From contig JAYQSL010000006.1 of assembly GCA_038146865.1 (NCBI GenBank), forward strand, positions 1 through 64,000: 64,000 nt of DNA, written 5' to 3'. Shown piece after piece: positions 52,324 to 62,014 of the stretch (positions are counted from its first letter, which is position 1; each line of letters opens with the position of its first letter). Position numbers and translations under genes: made by a program. The notes beneath the pieces are model-generated. The model saw nothing but the letters and a program-made list of their open reading frames with translations, was not told the DNA's origin and ran no database searches. This DNA is from GCA-2709075 sp038146865. Lineage in GTDB: Bacteria > Pseudomonadota > Alphaproteobacteria > MPNO01 > UBA2964.

Positions 52324-54090
52324 ATGACCATTAATTTTACTGCCCCAAAAGAAGACGCTCAACTAAAGCCCCGCATCACCGTTTTCGGCGTGGGAGGAGC
52401 GGGAGGAAATGCAGTCAATAACATGATTAACAACAGGTTAGACGGCGTTGATTTCGTTGTAGCCAATACCGACGCTCAGGCAATCGCCCAGTCCAACGCA
52501 GACCGCCAGATTCAGTTGGGAGCATCTATAACACATGGTTTGGGCGCAGGCGCTCGGCCCGATATGGGGAGAGCCGCCGCTGAAGAAGCCATAGACGAGA
52601 TCACCCAGCACCTCAGTGGATCTCACATGGTATTTATTGCGGCCGGAATGGGGGGCGGTACAGGTACGGGAGCTGCCCCAGTGATAGCCCGGTTAGCAAG
52701 AGAACAAGGAATGCTCACAGTTGGTGTGGTGACCAAACCCTTCCAATTCGAAGGTACTAACCGTATGAAAATTGCCGATGCTGGAATCGAAGAAATCCAG
52801 CAATTTGTAGACACTCTTATTGTCATCCCAAACCAGAATTTATTCCGAATTGCCAATGAAAAAACGACATTCGCGGACGCTTTTGCTATGGCAGATGACG
52901 TTCTCCACTCTGGCGTAAGAGGCGTTACTGATCTTATGGTTGTCCCAGGGCTTATAAATCTCGATTTCGCCGATATTCGGAGCGTAATGTCCGAAATGGG
53001 GAAGGCCATGATGGGAACAGGTGAAGCAGAAGGCGATGACAGAGCCAGGCTGGCGGCAGAGGCAGCAATTTCAAATCCGCTGCTTGACGATGTATCAATG
53101 AGAGGCGCGAGGGGTGTCCTGATAAATATAACCGGCGGCCAAGATATGACCTTGTTTGAAGTAGATGAGGCCGCAAATAGGATTGGTGAAGAAGTCGACA
53201 CCGAGGCAAATATTATATTTGGTTCAGCGTTGGACCCAACACTTGAAGGTAAATTGAGAGTATCGGTCGTAGCCACTGGGATAGATATTGATGCACGCGC
53301 CCGGCCTCGACCAGTCCTTCAAATGGTTGATGAAAAACAGATCCAACCTTCAAACTTTTCAGCTAAAGCTGAGAGAAACACGCCTCCAAACCCAGATTTA
53401 GAGGACCTGATTGAAACAAAATCCAGCAGGGAATCTGAAACGGAACAAAACCATCAGCCGGCTTTCGGCGATTTGCCTCCAAACCGTGACCCCGCCTTTG
53501 CAACCAAAGAAAATTTCATACCGCCGGAACCCGTGGCGACTGAAAAAAAGTTAGAAAATAAAATCTCTCCCGACCCATTTCGTGAAGCAGAATTGTTAAA
53601 CTCCGCTTCGGCTAATGAGAATAAACGAGGTCCTTCCCTTTTACAGCGGATGACAAAAGCAGCCTGGCCACTTAGAGGTTCCGCGACCGAGGCTAAAATA
53701 CAGGACAAACCACATGAGCAAAAATCATTAGGGGTAAATTCGGAACCTCCTAGAAATACAATTTCTCCCGAGGAAAAAATAGCAGGTTCAACGGAATCAG
53801 ATGGTGAAGCAGCTGAAGATACCTTCTCTGTTGAAACACATTACCGGGATCAGGGACTCGAGCCTGTAATAGATAAAACAAGTCACAATGTGAACCAAAT
53901 GCTCGAGCCTAGTCTTAAGCATCAATCTTCGGAAAATTCTTCTTCTAAAAAACCAGAGGCCAAAACTTCTGAACGGGTATCAGAGCAGAAAAGCTTTGTC
54001 GGGATAACCAGAGAAAATACTAACTCATCTTCAGACGGCGAGGAGGATTTGCTAGACATTCCCGCCTTCCTAAGAAGGCAAGCAAATTGA
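52324..54090 (+). CDS. ftsZ: Cell division GTPase FtsZ
   Basis: 588 residues. Tubulin signature GGGTGTGAAP at 110-119, GVGGAGGNAVNNM at 22-34 and NTDAQAL-like ANTDAQAIAQS. The folded part ends near 320; a disordered acidic linker of about 255 residues follows, then the conserved tail DLLDIPAFLRRQAN that binds FtsA. Long linkers of this kind are usual in Alphaproteobacteria. ATG 52324 fits GGAG at 52314-52317; ATG 52312 and 52318 are also in frame. Confidence 0.96.
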   Translation: MTINFTAPKEDAQLKPRITVFGVGGAGGNAVNNMINNRLDGVDFVVANTDAQAIAQSNADRQIQLGASITHGLGAGARPDMGRAAAEEAIDEITQHLSGSHMVFIAAGMGGGTGTGAAPVIARLAREQGMLTVGVVTKPFQFEGTNRMKIADAGIEEIQQFVDTLIVIPNQNLFRIANEKTTFADAFAMADDVLHSGVRGVTDLMVVPGLINLDFADIRSVMSEMGKAMMGTGEAEGDDRARLAAEAAISNPLLDDVSMRGARGVLINITGGQDMTLFEVDEAANRIGEEVDTEANIIFGSALDPTLEGKLRVSVVATGIDIDARARPRPVLQMVDEKQIQPSNFSAKAERNTPPNPDLEDLIETKSSRESETEQNHQPAFGDLPPNRDPAFATKENFIPPEPVATEKKLENKISPDPFREAELLNSASANENKRGPSLLQRMTKAAWPLRGSATEAKIQDKPHEQKSLGVNSEPPRNTISPEEKIAGSTESDGEAAEDTFSVETHYRDQGLEPVIDKTSHNVNQMLEPSLKHQSSENSSSKKPEAKTSERVSEQKSFVGITRENTNSSSDGEEDLLDIPAFLRRQAN

Positions 54091-54306
54091 GATTTTTACA
54101 GACTAAAAAATAGAGGAGACCACACCCTAGGAACCTTATCATAATGAAATCGATAACCGTAATATTCTGTAATAATAGGTGATTTGTATTAGCCGTGAAG
54201 ACTCGTTAGGAACAAAATATAGACTATGTTCAAAAAATATTAAGTCGGCACACAGTTTAGATAATCAGTTATTAATCAAAGACGCAATTCCTCGTGATTT
54301 AGAAAA

Positions 54307-55287
54307 ATGTTGGATAGTATTACAGGCTTACCTTACAATAAGAGTCCGGACAGTCCGGTTGGAGAGCATAATGCCTGTTCTCTAGTGCAGCAGAAAACGC
54401 TGAGTAAACCAATAACGTGCCAAGGAATTGGCCTTCATACAGGTCGACAAATTACAATGACTCTCCGTCCTGCCGAGGCAAACGCGGGGATTAACTTTCT
54501 TAGATCAGATATTGGAGCGGATGGTTTTGTGCCCGCTTCCTGGAAAAATGTCACAGAGACAAAACTTGCCACTACGATTTCAAACGAATCGGGACATCAT
54601 ATCACCACAATAGAACATTTGATGGCCGGTTTTGCAGGATGCGGAATTGATAACGCCCTAATAGAAATTGATGGTCCAGAAGTTCCGGCTATGGACGGCA
54701 GTGCACAACCCTTTGTAACCATGATAGAGAGTTCGGGCGTTCTGTTCCAAGAGGCTCCCCGTAAAGCAATAGTAATCAAAAAACCAATTAAAGTTGGAAC
54801 TAAAAATAGTTTCATTTCTCTAATGCCTGCCTCCATGTTTGGAGTTTCTTTTGAGATCGAATTCAATAACACGGCACTAGCCAAACAAAGTCTAGAAATG
54901 AAATTAGTTAACGGCACCTTTAAAGATGAAATAGCGTCGGCCCGAACTTTTGGCTTTGCCCATGAGGTTGATGCGATGCAAAAAGTAGGGCTTGCTCGTG
55001 GCGGCTCTCTCAAGAATGCTGTAGTCATCCAGGGTGATAACGTCCTCAACCAAGAGGGTTTACGTTACGAAAATGAATTTGTCCGGCACAAAATACTTGA
55101 TTGTGTGGGGGATCTCTATTTGGCGGGTGCACCAATAATAGGCCAAGTTAATGCGGTGCGCTCGGGCCACGCCCTGAATCACGAATTGCTATGCACCTTA
55201 TTCAGTAGACCTGACTCCTGGTGCTTTTCGCAACTTTCTGGGGCGGTGGTTCCAGGGACTGGCACCCTTTCAGCGGATACCCACTGA
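54307..55287 (+). CDS. lpxC: UDP-3-O-acyl-N-acetylglucosamine deacetylase LpxC
   Basis: 326 residues; zinc enzyme of the committed step of lipid A synthesis, showing a Gram-negative outer membrane. QGIGLHTGRQITMTLRPA, TTIEHLMAGFAGCGIDNALIEIDGPEVPAMDGSA and RHKILDCVGDLYLAG hold the zinc ligands and catalytic residues. About 20 extra N-terminal residues precede the usual start; a GTG at about 54386 is an alternative. The 216 bp before it show no other gene. Confidence 0.95.
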   Translation: MLDSITGLPYNKSPDSPVGEHNACSLVQQKTLSKPITCQGIGLHTGRQITMTLRPAEANAGINFLRSDIGADGFVPASWKNVTETKLATTISNESGHHITTIEHLMAGFAGCGIDNALIEIDGPEVPAMDGSAQPFVTMIESSGVLFQEAPRKAIVIKKPIKVGTKNSFISLMPASMFGVSFEIEFNNTALAKQSLEMKLVNGTFKDEIASARTFGFAHEVDAMQKVGLARGGSLKNAVVIQGDNVLNQEGLRYENEFVRHKILDCVGDLYLAGAPIIGQVNAVRSGHALNHELLCTLFSRPDSWCFSQLSGAVVPGTGTLSADTH

Positions 55288-55437
55288 TAAAAAAATCGGG
55301 GCTTCTCTAAATTTTCTTCCCAGATTACGTATGTGGTCTTTGTCAAACAGTTGCATCAACACTTTGAAAAAGTGAATAATCTTTGGCTTGTTTTGAACTT
55401 AGTAGTTTTGCCAGATTGGAAACGGAACGAAATTTCA

Positions 55438-56244
55438 ATGACACCATTCAAAAAGTTAGCGGCAGTTTTTCTGACAATATTTTTATCAGCCTGTAGCTCG
55501 TACGAAAAAGAAAACTATGTCGAGAGAAGCGTTGGCAAAATTTACAATAACGCGGCTCTAGCTTTAGAAAATCGCAATTGGATCGAAGCAAGTAGGCTCT
55601 TTGAGGAAGTGGAGAGGCAGCACCCCTATTCAAAATGGGCTACCAAAGCTAAACTTATGACCGGATATGCTCAATATCAGGCCAATAATTACGCTAACGC
55701 GATTATTATCATCGACCGCTTTATCCAGCTCCACCCTGGTAACAAGAATACAGATTACGCCTATTATTTGAAGGCTTTGAGCTATTACGAACAAATTTCT
55801 GATATTTCGCGGGACCAAATAAACACTACCCGGGCACTTCAGGCACTTAACGAAGTGATCAGACGGTTTCCCGATAGTAAGTTTGCCCGAGATGCCCGCC
55901 TTAAGCGTGATCTCACAATTGATCACTTAGCCGGCAAGGAGATGTCAGTGGGCCGCTATTATCAAAAAAGAGGTAATTACCTGGCGGCGATTAAGCGTTT
56001 CAAAGTGGTGACAGAAAAATACCAGATGACGACCCATACTGCGGAGAGTTTACATAGGTTAGTGGAGTGCTATCTATCTATTGGAATGAAGAACGAAGCA
56101 CTGAAAGCGGCATCTGTACTAGGACATAACTACCCAAGCAGCAGCTGGTATTCTGACTCATATTCACTTCTGAAACCTTCTGTTTCTAACGCAAAAGAAA
56201 AAAGCCAAACGCGTTTGGAACGCGCCTGGAATTGGCTGTTTTAG
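55438..56244 (+). CDS. bamD: Outer membrane assembly lipoprotein BamD
   Basis: 268 residues. Lipoprotein signal with lipobox LSAC (C19), then TPR-like helices: NAALALENRNWIEASRLFEEVERQHPYSKWATKA, YAQYQANNYANAIIIIDRFIQLHPGN. BamD works with BamA to insert beta-barrel proteins. ATG 55438 gives a proper signal peptide; upstream in-frame codons are unlike a coding N-terminus. Confidence 0.92.
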   Translation: MTPFKKLAAVFLTIFLSACSSYEKENYVERSVGKIYNNAALALENRNWIEASRLFEEVERQHPYSKWATKAKLMTGYAQYQANNYANAIIIIDRFIQLHPGNKNTDYAYYLKALSYYEQISDISRDQINTTRALQALNEVIRRFPDSKFARDARLKRDLTIDHLAGKEMSVGRYYQKRGNYLAAIKRFKVVTEKYQMTTHTAESLHRLVECYLSIGMKNEALKAASVLGHNYPSSSWYSDSYSLLKPSVSNAKEKSQTRLERAWNWLF

Positions 56245-56255
56245 TTGGTCAAACG

Positions 56256-57932
56256 ATGTTGGTCTCTCTTGAAATCTCAGACCTAATTCTGATTGACACT
56301 CTATCTCTCACCTTTGATCAAGGCCTTTGCGCTTTTACGGGAGAAACTGGTACAGGAAAATCCATTTTGCTCAATTCTCTGGCCTTAGCACTCGGCACAA
56401 GGGGCTCTGCTAACCTCGTAAGACCAGGTTCGAAGACCAAAAGCGCCACCGTCACGGCGACCTTTGACCTGGATACAAAATTCAAAACCAAAGAACTTTT
56501 CCTCCAAAGTGGGCTGGCACTTCCAGAGACTGGTGAATATTTGGTTCTTAGACGTACTATTGACACTGATGGGCGGAGCCGTGCTTACGTCAATGATACT
56601 GCGGTAACCATCGGTTTTCTCAAGGAATTGGGAGAACATCTCATTCAAATAGAGGGTCAGTTCGCAGCCCAGGGACTTCTGAACACAGCTAACCATAAAG
56701 CAACTCTTGATTGCTTTGCTAATTCCGAAATTCTTTGCTCGAGGGTCTCCGAGGCATACCAACAATGGACAGAAATAGAAGATAAATACCAATTAGCGAA
56801 AGCCGCTAGGTCGGAAGCCAAGGCTGAAGAAGATTTCACAAGATTTGCATTGGAAGAGCTTAAAAAGTTAAATCCTGAGCCTGGAGAAGAGGAGCAACTC
56901 GCTGAGACCCGTAATACCCTGATCAACAATGAAAAAATTATCCAAGCATTGAGTTCGGCAAATTCTGTTTTAAGCGGAGATCCTGCGCCTGACCAACAAA
57001 TTAATTTGGCCATACGCGCTCTCAGCCGCCAAACGAATACCCTCGGAGATCGGTTTAATGGAATTCTTGAAAAGCTGAATGTGGCCTCAGAGCAACTTCA
57101 AGAAGCGGAATTCGAAATCAATAATTTTTTAACGACCTCTGAGGTTTCTTCCTCACATCTTGAAGCATGTGAAGAGCGTCTTTTTAGGCTCCGCGCTATG
57201 GCCCGCAAGCATTCGGTGACTGTAGATCAATTACCGGATGTTCTTCATCAGCTCGAAAACAAATTAGACTTGATTGCGGACGATACTGGACATCTTCAAA
57301 ATCTCAAAAATCAGGTTATTTCCTCGAAAAAAAAGTTTCAGAACTTGGCAAAAGAACTGCACAATGTTCGAGAAAAATTTGCAAAAAAATTAGATAAAGC
57401 CGTAAATTCTGAGTTCGAGCCTCTTAAGTTGGAAAAAACAAAGCTAGTAACTGTCATAGAAGAACTTGGGGAGGATCATTGGGGACCCAGTGGTCTAGAT
57501 TCTGTTCGTTTCGAGGTCTCTACTAACCCTGGTACAGAGCCGGGCCCGCTTGGAAAAATAGCCTCGGGAGGAGAACTCGCACGTATTTTGCTTGCAATCA
57601 AAGTTGCGCTCCAGAATTCTGATAGCATTCCAACAATTGTATTTGACGAAGTCGACTCTGGGATTGGAGGGGCCACCGCTGCAGCGGTTGGAAAACGACT
57701 GGCAAAGCTTTCCAAAGACACACAGATAATAGTTGTTACTCATTCGCCTCAGGTTGCTTCATACGCTAAATGCCACATAAAAATCGAGAAATCAGGGACC
57801 AATAACAATATGACCACCAAAGCAACACCTTTAACGGAAGAAGGCCGCCGGAAGGAGATAGCCAGAATGTTGTCTGGTTCAAAATTAACCAAAGAGGCTT
57901 TGGCAGCAGCCGATAGCCTTTTGAACCCGTGA
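56256..57932 (+). CDS. recN: DNA repair protein RecN
   Basis: 558 residues, SMC-like. Walker A GETGTGKS at 29-36, a central coiled-coil region, the ABC signature ASGGELARILLAIKVAL and Walker B TIVFDEVDSGIGG near the end. Acts in double-strand break repair. ATG 56256 gives the usual MLVSLEISDLILID start; a TTG at 56232 would overlap bamD. It begins 12 bp after bamD and ends 10 bp before ligA. Confidence 0.94.
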   Translation: MLVSLEISDLILIDTLSLTFDQGLCAFTGETGTGKSILLNSLALALGTRGSANLVRPGSKTKSATVTATFDLDTKFKTKELFLQSGLALPETGEYLVLRRTIDTDGRSRAYVNDTAVTIGFLKELGEHLIQIEGQFAAQGLLNTANHKATLDCFANSEILCSRVSEAYQQWTEIEDKYQLAKAARSEAKAEEDFTRFALEELKKLNPEPGEEEQLAETRNTLINNEKIIQALSSANSVLSGDPAPDQQINLAIRALSRQTNTLGDRFNGILEKLNVASEQLQEAEFEINNFLTTSEVSSSHLEACEERLFRLRAMARKHSVTVDQLPDVLHQLENKLDLIADDTGHLQNLKNQVISSKKKFQNLAKELHNVREKFAKKLDKAVNSEFEPLKLEKTKLVTVIEELGEDHWGPSGLDSVRFEVSTNPGTEPGPLGKIASGGELARILLAIKVALQNSDSIPTIVFDEVDSGIGGATAAAVGKRLAKLSKDTQIIVVTHSPQVASYAKCHIKIEKSGTNNNMTTKATPLTEEGRRKEIARMLSGSKLTKEALAAADSLLNP

Positions 57933-57941
57933 AATCCTTGC

Positions 57942-60056
57942 ATGAAAAAGACGACCACACTTAATCTCAACCAAGCAAAAAAAAGACTCGCTAGGCTTGC
58001 AGTTAAGATTAAAGAGCATGATCAACGATACTACCAAGATGATAACCCTACTATATCAGATGCGGAGTATGACTCTTTAAGACGAGAAAATGACTATATT
58101 GAATCAGCATTTCCAGAACTAATAAGAATCGATAGCCCCAGCCGTCGAGTAGGCGCACCACCGAGCAAGGGGTTTTTGAAAGTCCAACATCGCGTGCCGA
58201 TGCTATCTCTTGGTAATGCATTTACTGAAAGCGATGTAGAAGACTTTTCAGCTCGCATCCGTCGCTTTCTGAACCTCGATAGCAGGGAAACCTTGGATTT
58301 TATCGTCGAACCAAAAATAGATGGGCTATCAATTTCGCTGCGATATGAGGGAGGTCATTTTGCGAGAGGGGCAACCCGCGGCGACGGGTTTGAAGGCGAA
58401 AATGTCACCGAAAATCTTCGAACCTTACCGGAAATCCCAGATCGTATCCCGGGAGAAGCACCGGAAGTATTAGAGGTTCGAGGAGAAGTTTATATGAACC
58501 ACTCCGATTTCGCCCGACTCAATAGAAATAGAGAGAAACAAGGTGCGGCGCCCTTCTCTAATCCAAGGAATTCCGCCGCTGGATCGTTGCGTCAATTGGA
58601 TCCTTCAGAGACTGCAAAACGTCCCCTGCGCATCTTCTGTTACGCCTGGGGAGAGGTTAGCGATCAATTCTGGCGTACCCAATCAGAGTTTTATGATCAA
58701 CTGCGTCGTTGGGATTTTCCGGTCAATCCCCTGTCTAAGGTTTGCTATAATCTTGATGAAGTCCTTGAAACTTACCGCCTAATTGAAACTCAACGGGCCC
58801 TTCTTGATTACGATATTGACGGGGTCGTTTACAAAGTGGACCGGCTGGACCTCCAGGAGCGCCTGGGATTCGTGAGCCGGGCCCCTCGTTGGGCTATTGC
58901 TCATAAATTTCCTGCTGAAAAAGCAACTACCGTATTAAAAGGTATTGATATTCAAGTGGGTCGCACAGGAGCTTTGACCCCAGTGGCCCGGCTTGAACCG
59001 GTAACCGTAGGGGGGGTCGTTGTGTCAAATGCAACACTGCACAACGCGGACGAAATTGAGAGAAAAGATATTAGAATTGGTGATACACTAAGAATACAGC
59101 GCGCTGGTGATGTCATACCGCAAGTCATAGAAGTAATTTTGGAGGCACGTCCTAAGGACTCCACACCGTATATTTTTCCGAGTGTCTGTCCATGCGATCA
59201 GAAAACCCTCACAGTTAGAGCTCCAGGCGAGGCCGTCACAAGGTGCTCCGGAGAATTTTCTTGTCCTTTTCAAAAAGTCAGTAGGCTTAGACATTTTGTT
59301 GGTCGCGATGCATTCGATATTGAAGGCTTGGGCTTTAAGCAAGTACAGGCTTTCTTCGAACTTGGATGGATTAAGGTTCCATCAGATATTTTCGAGTTAA
59401 AGAACCACAAGGAGACTCTTTCAAAATTAGAAGGCTGGGGTGAAAAATCAGTCAACAACTTGCTCACAGCCATTGAAGACTGCCGGAAAATCAGTTTAGA
59501 CCGATTAATCTTTGCAATTGGGATACGTCAAACAGGGCAAGCGACCAGCAGGCTTCTTGCTTATCAATACGGCAACTTTAGAAATTGGACCCACTCTATG
59601 CTCTTGGCAGCAGAAGAGCGCTCTAAGTGCATTAGCGCAGTCAAAACAGCAGACGAAGTCGGTGGCGCATATGCTGAACTTTGCTCCATCGACGGAATTG
59701 GCCTAAGCATGGCCGACGATATATGCAACTTTTTTTCAGATCACAGAAACGTGGTCGAACTAAATAAGCTGGCTGAAATTCTTATCATTGAAGATTTCCA
59801 GAGACCAGAATTCAATAATTCAAAAGTCTCCGGCAAAACGGTTGTTTTTACCGGTTCCTTAGAGACCATGACACGCGCAGAAGCCAAAGCAGGTGCTGAG
59901 AGTCTCGGAGCAAAAGTATCCGGTTCTGTCTCCGGTAAAACTGATTTTTTGGTTGCTGGACCAGGCGCGGGCTCAAAAGAGACCAAGGCCAAGAAATTGG
60001 GCATAATGATCTTAAATGAACAGGAGTGGCGTTTATTAGCTGGCCTCGATAGTTAG
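57942..60056 (+). CDS. ligA: NAD-dependent DNA ligase LigA
   Basis: 704 residues. N-terminal Ia domain (YYQDDNPTISDAEYDSL), adenylation lysine K125 in EPKIDGLSISLRYEGG, OB fold with TGALTPVARLEPV, zinc-finger cysteines from about 410 (CPCDQ...RCSGEFSCPF), HhH repeats and a C-terminal BRCT domain (GKTVVFTGSLETMTRAEAKAGAESLGAKVSGSVS). Its last 21 bases overlap the convergent pepP gene. Confidence 0.96.
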   Translation: MKKTTTLNLNQAKKRLARLAVKIKEHDQRYYQDDNPTISDAEYDSLRRENDYIESAFPELIRIDSPSRRVGAPPSKGFLKVQHRVPMLSLGNAFTESDVEDFSARIRRFLNLDSRETLDFIVEPKIDGLSISLRYEGGHFARGATRGDGFEGENVTENLRTLPEIPDRIPGEAPEVLEVRGEVYMNHSDFARLNRNREKQGAAPFSNPRNSAAGSLRQLDPSETAKRPLRIFCYAWGEVSDQFWRTQSEFYDQLRRWDFPVNPLSKVCYNLDEVLETYRLIETQRALLDYDIDGVVYKVDRLDLQERLGFVSRAPRWAIAHKFPAEKATTVLKGIDIQVGRTGALTPVARLEPVTVGGVVVSNATLHNADEIERKDIRIGDTLRIQRAGDVIPQVIEVILEARPKDSTPYIFPSVCPCDQKTLTVRAPGEAVTRCSGEFSCPFQKVSRLRHFVGRDAFDIEGLGFKQVQAFFELGWIKVPSDIFELKNHKETLSKLEGWGEKSVNNLLTAIEDCRKISLDRLIFAIGIRQTGQATSRLLAYQYGNFRNWTHSMLLAAEERSKCISAVKTADEVGGAYAELCSIDGIGLSMADDICNFFSDHRNVVELNKLAEILIIEDFQRPEFNNSKVSGKTVVFTGSLETMTRAEAKAGAESLGAKVSGSVSGKTDFLVAGPGAGSKETKAKKLGIMILNEQEWRLLAGLDS

Positions 60057-61841
60057 AGGACGGCAAGCCTTTTTCAACCAGGCTAAGGTGGAACCATCAA
60101 CCAAAGGCCCAACAGCTTCCAAGACCCGTTTGTGATATTCCTCCCACCAAGATAGCTCCTTATCATCCAGCATTGAAGTCACTACAAGGCTTCGATCAAT
60201 GGGTGCAAGGGTGAGCGACTCAAAGCCAAGCATTCGCGAATTACTAGAATTCTCGCATTTTAAATCTCGAACAACTTCAAGGTTTTCTATGCGAATACCA
60301 AAAGAGCCTTCTTTATAAAAACCTGGTTCATTTGAGATCACCATCCCAGCGCTGAGGGGAACACCCCCTCCCCGTTTAGCAATACGTTGTGGTCCTTCGT
60401 GTACACCAAGAAAACAGCCCACTCCGTGGCCTGTGCCATGATCAAAATCGAGCCCGATTTCCCACAATGGCCTCCGTGCAAAACTATCTAAAGCCCCGCC
60501 CGGAGTGCCCGCCGGAAAGCGAGCCGTTGCAATCGCAATATGTCCTTTAAGTACCCGAGTAAAACGATCCCGCATCTCATCTGTTGGCACCCCAATGGCA
60601 ACGGTACGAGTAACATCAGTGGTACCATCCATATACTGGGCTCCAGAATCGACCAAGTAAAGTGAACCAGCTGTAAGATTCTTATTCGTTTTTTTATTAG
60701 CACGGTAATGAACAATCGCACCGTTTGACCCCGCGGCAGAGATCGTGTCAAAAGAGAGCCCTCGAAATATTTTATCTTTAGCCCTGAATTGATATAATTT
60801 TTCAGCGGCCCCTAACTCATCGACATCACCCTCCAAAACCGATTTGGAAAGCCAGCATAAAAAACTACTAAGGGCAGCTCCATCCCGAATATGTGCAGCC
60901 CGGATCCCTGCCAGTTCAGCGGTATTTTTACATGCTTTAGGAAGTTCGCAGGGGTCTAGACCATTTATAACCGTTCCCCCGGATTGTTTCAGTAATTCTG
61001 AGACCCTTGCCGGTGATGTATCGGGTACCAAGACAGCAGTCTTTTCCGTGCCCAGAGCCTTAATCGCATCATCAAATGTCGCGGGAGGCAAAACTTCTAC
61101 ATCGGCTCCCAGATGATCTCTAATATCACGAGGCACCCTCTCTGGGGAAATAAACCAAGTTACTTTGCTATCAGCCCGAATGATAGCATAACAGAGTGGC
61201 ACCGGCGTATGCCGAAGATCCCCGCCTCTAATATTGAGAAGCCATGCAACGGACTCAGGGGATGTAATCACTGCCGCTTCTGCAAGAGTTTTTTTAACGC
61301 CTTGGGCAATTTGCCCCCGTTTTTCTGCTGAATTACGACCGGCCATTTTGTCATGGTACATAAAAACCTCCTGCTCAGGGGGCGAAGGCCGATCATACCA
61401 AACCGAATCTATCGGGTTACTGGGAACAGAAACTAGCTTGACCTCACTCGCGCTAACCGTTTTCTCCATTCTTGCGACTGCGGCCTGTGTGTGAAGCCAT
61501 GGATCATACCCAATCCTTTTTCCGGCTGCATGTCTACTTAACCAGGATGTAAGCGGTTGTTCTGTTGAATGAAATTGTTCAAATAAACCTCGGTCTACTT
61601 GTTCTCTTGCCTGTAGCGTATATCTGCCATCAACAAAGATCGCTGCTCTATCACTTAGAACTGCTGCAATACCTGCGGATCCATCAAATCCAGTGAGCCA
61701 AGCCAGTCGCTGCGAGCAAGCAGGTGGAAACTCTGACTGATACTCGTCAGAAAGGGGAATTAGGAACCCGTCCAAACCATTTCTTTTTAAAGCCTCTCGA
61801 AGCGAAAAAAGTCTTAATTGGTGTTGGTTTCCCTTCTGCAT
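60036..61841 (-). CDS. Xaa-Pro aminopeptidase (M24B family)
   Basis: 601 residues, the three-domain long form of aminopeptidase P. Two N-terminal creatinase-like domains are followed by the pita-bread catalytic domain with metal ligands in VDSGAQYMDGTTDVTRTVAIG, GTGHGVGCFLGVHEGP, NEPGFYKEGSFGIRIENL. Cleaves the residue before proline; cytoplasmic. Convergent with ligA and overlapping it by 21 bases at the stop end. Confidence 0.93.
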   Translation of the reverse strand: MQKGNQHQLRLFSLREALKRNGLDGFLIPLSDEYQSEFPPACSQRLAWLTGFDGSAGIAAVLSDRAAIFVDGRYTLQAREQVDRGLFEQFHSTEQPLTSWLSRHAAGKRIGYDPWLHTQAAVARMEKTVSASEVKLVSVPSNPIDSVWYDRPSPPEQEVFMYHDKMAGRNSAEKRGQIAQGVKKTLAEAAVITSPESVAWLLNIRGGDLRHTPVPLCYAIIRADSKVTWFISPERVPRDIRDHLGADVEVLPPATFDDAIKALGTEKTAVLVPDTSPARVSELLKQSGGTVINGLDPCELPKACKNTAELAGIRAAHIRDGAALSSFLCWLSKSVLEGDVDELGAAEKLYQFRAKDKIFRGLSFDTISAAGSNGAIVHYRANKKTNKNLTAGSLYLVDSGAQYMDGTTDVTRTVAIGVPTDEMRDRFTRVLKGHIAIATARFPAGTPGGALDSFARRPLWEIGLDFDHGTGHGVGCFLGVHEGPQRIAKRGGGVPLSAGMVISNEPGFYKEGSFGIRIENLEVVRDLKCENSSNSRMLGFESLTLAPIDRSLVVTSMLDDKELSWWEEYHKRVLEAVGPLVDGSTLAWLKKACRPLTIEAS

Positions 61842-61882
61842 CTATCCACGCCCTTCAATACCTTAAACTCTTTTTTTAAAAG

Positions 61883-62011
61883 TTAGATTTTCTCAGTGTC
61901 CACGCCGTAGAGAGTTTGTCCATCGCGGCCAAAAGCACCAACCCCCGCGCCTTGTATGATTTTCTCGGTAATGGCCATCAGGCCAGTTAATAGCATCCTG
62001 ATAAATTTCAT
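61883..62011 (-). CDS. Small ORF of 42 residues downstream of prmA
   Basis: I recognise no family. A peptide beginning MKFIRMLLTGLMAITEKI has a short hydrophobic start and a polar C-terminal half with FGRDGQTLYGVD. It begins three bases after the prmA stop, with GGAG at good distance inside the end of prmA, so coupled translation with prmA is plausible. It ends 42 bp before the pepP start. Too short for confidence without homologues. Confidence 0.4.
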   Translation of the reverse strand: MKFIRMLLTGLMAITEKIIQGAGVGAFGRDGQTLYGVDTEKI

Positions 62012-62014
62012 GAT

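Noticed and set aside
52623..53276. 217-residue antisense ORF inside ftsZ
   Set aside because: It mirrors the codon usage of the highly conserved FtsZ GTPase domain on the other strand and has no recognisable features or SD.
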